Translations under genes and position numbers: made by a program
Shown: piece after piece, positions 6,864 to 8,909 of the stretch
How positions within the stretch are numbered: position 1 is the stretch's first letter
How the letters are laid out: every line of letters begins with the position of its first letter
Notes under the pieces: generated by a model
The model's input: the letters and a program-made list of their open reading frames with translations, nothing else
Told to the model about the DNA's origin: nothing
Databases searched by the model: none
From: JBGPBY01 sp041481485
GTDB lineage: Bacteria; Acidobacteriota; Terriglobia; 20CM-2-55-15
Direction: 5' to 3'
Assembly (NCBI GenBank): GCA_041481485.1
Contig: JBGPBY010000299.1
Coordinates: 1 to 8,909, forward strand
DNA length: 8,909 bases

Positions 6864-8909
6864 TTACTGCTTTTTGATTTGCTGAATGGCCACTTCAAGC
6901 ACTTCATCGCGACCGGCGCGTATTCCCGCGATCGTCGGTAATACCTCGATGTCTGGAATAATGCCAACGCGTTGGGTTGGTTTCTTGTCCGGATAGAACA
7001 CTCCGATGCCGCTGATCGCAGTTCGCAGTGCGCCTGGAAGCGGGATCTCCGATACATCGCCGTCCGCACCGGCGGTGGTACTCCCGATCACAATGGCGCC
7101 GGCCGCGCGGAATGCCATCGCTGTGTATTCAGCCTGGCTTAGCGAAACTTCGTCTACCAAAACGACTACCTTGCCGCTGTAATGCGGTTGCTGTGGGATG
7201 AGCGACGTTGCCGAAGTCCAATGGAAGGCCCGGGGATTGGAGAGATCGCTCTTCGTGAACCGAGAGAACTCCGTCGGTTTTTGCACGAGTAGCTGTCCCA
7301 GCGCAAACACGATAAACTCCGCCGGATAGTTCCTAATGTCGATGATGAGTCCTTTGCTCCCCTTCGCCAAATCAATATACTGCGCGGCCTCGGATATTCT
7401 TGCAGAAGAGAGCTTCAGATAGGCGACATCGTCGGACAGCTTCTGAAATGTTGCTCCTCCCAGATCGTGTGACTGTTCCGTTCGCAAATCAATCGTTCCG
7501 TTGGAGACGCGAGCGGCAATCAATGTGAGAGTTTGATTATCACGTTGAATTTGCAACGACGATGGTCCGCAGGCTCCATTAGTCATTGACCGTCCGATGT
7601 CCCGGAGTCGTGCAGCGTCATTTGAGGCGCCATAATATGGACGCCATCGATTCACCAATTCGCGGACTGGAGTTCCATCCAGAGCCAGAATAACGTCGCC
7701 AATTTGCAGACCGCTTGCTGGTCCGGATTCTTTGTTTAAGTAACGCCAGACAACCGCACGATTTCCCACGAACCTGATTGCCGCCGGGAGGCGGCAGTCA
7801 CCAACCGGTGGGAGCACAGACGTCTGCGAGTAAGATAGCGTGGCGTGGGTATCGTGCACTCTGGAAATCAGTAGCATCAGCTCGCGTTTGTAATCTTCGT
7901 TGGTTCTCGCTAGAGAAATCCTGGGGATGAAGTCCACGAGCACGTCGTCCCAGTCTTCTTTCATGACGTCACGGTACGGATACCAATATTCGACTATGTT
8001 CCAGAATCGATAAAGTGCAAGCAACTGAAAACCTGCGTCGGGTGAGGTGATCATGGGGTATGCCAGATCGTGAAGGAATAGCGGGTTTCCGACTTCCGGT
8101 CGTAACGAAACGTAAAACTGCTGTTGGTCTGCCGGACGGTTCTTATAAATGAGGCGCAGGTCCTGGCTTAGATCGGATCCGAGCGTCTTCTCGTTGGCGA
8201 TCCAATCGATATCAGGATTCATGTACAGATTGGTTGCACTGAGACTGGCGCACTTAGCGCATTCCGGAATAGTGCCGAACGACGCGATCCATCTGTGCAT
8301 CGCTGCATTCGCAGAGGCCCGATTGGTGGCCCCGAGCACCTGTGGGAACACGCGGAACAATTCGTAGTCCCAGTGCCGTTGGCCAGCTGTTATGGCGGGA
8401 TGGTGATACTTCAGAAATCCCCACACTCTGCCAAGAGTCGCCAGATCCTCAATCTGCGTCCTGGACAACTTGGTCAGCTCAATTCCGGAACCGTGGTCGA
8501 ATTCGTGATCGGTGTCGAGCGGAGTTTCCTGAATTGCAGGTACATCCCAAATCGGCTTACCGTCGACTGTTAACGTCAGATCGTCCGCCCAAGTCTTACC
8601 AGTCCCGCCCATGAGAACACCGAAAAAGAGCCGCTTCGCCTGAGGGCGAAGTGGCAACTGGATCGAATACTCAGTCCAATCATGAGTACCGTTGATCTGG
8701 CGACTCTGCATGTTCTCGAATGCAACTGAGCCTGTATCGTCGTCTTCGCGTATCCATAGTCCAGCGAACTGACTGACATCTTCTGTTTTGAGGAAACCTC
8801 GGAGTTCGATCCGCGACCCAACAAAGTTAATCGGGACGGCCATAGTCATCGTGGAAAAAGTGCCTGCGCTAGCGGGGTTACGATCCAATCGCGCGGCCCA
8901 CTTACCGCT
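6864..8909 (-). CDS. S41-family peptidase (tricorn/C-terminal-processing type), 5' partial
   Basis: The frame is open to the window edge, so the true N-terminus, probably with a signal peptide, is missing; 681 residues are visible. Numbered from the TTG codon at 8888, residues ~10-113 resemble a beta-jelly-roll binding domain, and ~140-340 a mainly helical region with ALYRFWNIVEYWYPY. HDTHA (345-349) gives the likely catalytic His348. A PDZ-like domain lies at ~365-460 (SGLQIGDVILALDGTPV). The S41 core follows: KGLIIDIRN (512-520), then VLVDEVSLSQAE with likely nucleophile Ser584, then SEIPLP with Glu614 as a candidate active-site acid, and GIIPDIEVLPT (642-652) near the C-terminus. Known relatives are exported serine peptidases that cleave unfolded or C-terminal segments. 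Four cysteines (210, 213, 365, 440) could form disulfides. The gene precedes the repressor operon in the same direction with a 184-nt gap containing that operon's promoter. No strong terminator is seen after its stop; 6823-6834 (CGCC/GGCG) and 6847-6859 (ATAGT/ACTAT) are only short hairpins. Confidence 0.92.
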   Translation of the reverse strand, partial: SGKWAARLDRNPASAGTFSTMTMAVPINFVGSRIELRGFLKTEDVSQFAGLWIREDDDTGSVAFENMQSRQINGTHDWTEYSIQLPLRPQAKRLFFGVLMGGTGKTWADDLTLTVDGKPIWDVPAIQETPLDTDHEFDHGSGIELTKLSRTQIEDLATLGRVWGFLKYHHPAITAGQRHWDYELFRVFPQVLGATNRASANAAMHRWIASFGTIPECAKCASLSATNLYMNPDIDWIANEKTLGSDLSQDLRLIYKNRPADQQQFYVSLRPEVGNPLFLHDLAYPMITSPDAGFQLLALYRFWNIVEYWYPYRDVMKEDWDDVLVDFIPRISLARTNEDYKRELMLLISRVHDTHATLSYSQTSVLPPVGDCRLPAAIRFVGNRAVVWRYLNKESGPASGLQIGDVILALDGTPVRELVNRWRPYYGASNDAARLRDIGRSMTNGACGPSSLQIQRDNQTLTLIAARVSNGTIDLRTEQSHDLGGATFQKLSDDVAYLKLSSARISEAAQYIDLAKGSKGLIIDIRNYPAEFIVFALGQLLVQKPTEFSRFTKSDLSNPRAFHWTSATSLIPQQPHYSGKVVVLVDEVSLSQAEYTAMAFRAAGAIVIGSTTAGADGDVSEIPLPGALRTAISGIGVFYPDKKPTQRVGIIPDIEVLPTIAGIRAGRDEVLEVAIQQIKKQ

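Noticed and set aside
6764..7069. 101-codon minus-strand frame between the S41 peptidase and the repressor
   Set aside because: Most of it overlaps the conserved C-terminal S41 core in another frame; the rest is intergenic, and the composition is rich in arginine and serine like other shadow frames.
8886..8888. TTG at 8888 as the start of the S41 peptidase
   Set aside because: The frame stays open to the window edge, and the sequence there is already inside a folded beta domain with no signal peptide; the gene is 5' truncated by the window.
1..8909. CRISPR array, tRNA, insertion sequence or attachment site
   Set aside because: I saw no regularly spaced short repeats, cloverleaf-like sequence, transposase motifs or flanking direct repeats. 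Nearly all of the window is accounted for by five genes and two short gaps.

Overview
The window carries four genes and part of a fifth. Its gene content suggests an environmental bacterium of the Acidobacteriota type. This rests on architecture rather than any marker gene: an M56 (BlaR1-like) metallopeptidase whose sensor is replaced by a long chain of carboxypeptidase-regulatory-like beta-sandwich repeats, its BlaI/MecI-type repressor, free-standing proteins of the same repeat family, and a large secreted S41 peptidase. That combination is common in soil Acidobacteriota (Bryobacter/Solibacter-like genomes). No rRNA, tRNA, insertion sequence or CRISPR array is visible.

Layout. Positions 1-1227 (+) hold the 3' part of a repeat protein whose start lies outside the window. 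Positions 1228-1431 are a short convergent intergenic gap with at most a weak terminator. From 6679 down to 1432 (-) runs a tightly packed three-gene operon: a BlaI/MecI/CopY-family repressor (6290-6679), the M56-repeat fusion (3375-6293), and a secreted repeat protein (1432-3363). The repressor stop overlaps the fusion start by 4 nt (ATGA). At the next junction the stop lies just inside or just before the third gene's start, depending on which ATG is used. Positions 6680-6863 are the control region: a perfect 10-bp inverted repeat with a 4-nt spacer sits just upstream of a good -35/extended -10 promoter, whose predicted start point coincides with the repressor's ATG (a leaderless mRNA). Positions 6864-8909 (-) are an S41 peptidase with its N-terminus cut off by the window edge.

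How it may work. By analogy with BlaI/BlaR1, the repressor would hold the operon off by binding the palindrome. The membrane metallopeptidase would sense something outside the cytoplasm through its C-terminal repeats and trigger removal of the repressor by proteolysis. The third gene encodes a protein that resembles the sensor half of the second gene almost end to end, but with its own signal peptide. The operon therefore makes both a membrane-tethered and a free version of the same putative sensing or binding module. The + strand gene is a third, more diverged relative. The ligand and regulated output cannot be read from the sequence. The S41 peptidase is upstream in the same direction but separated by the operon's own promoter, so a functional link is only a possibility.
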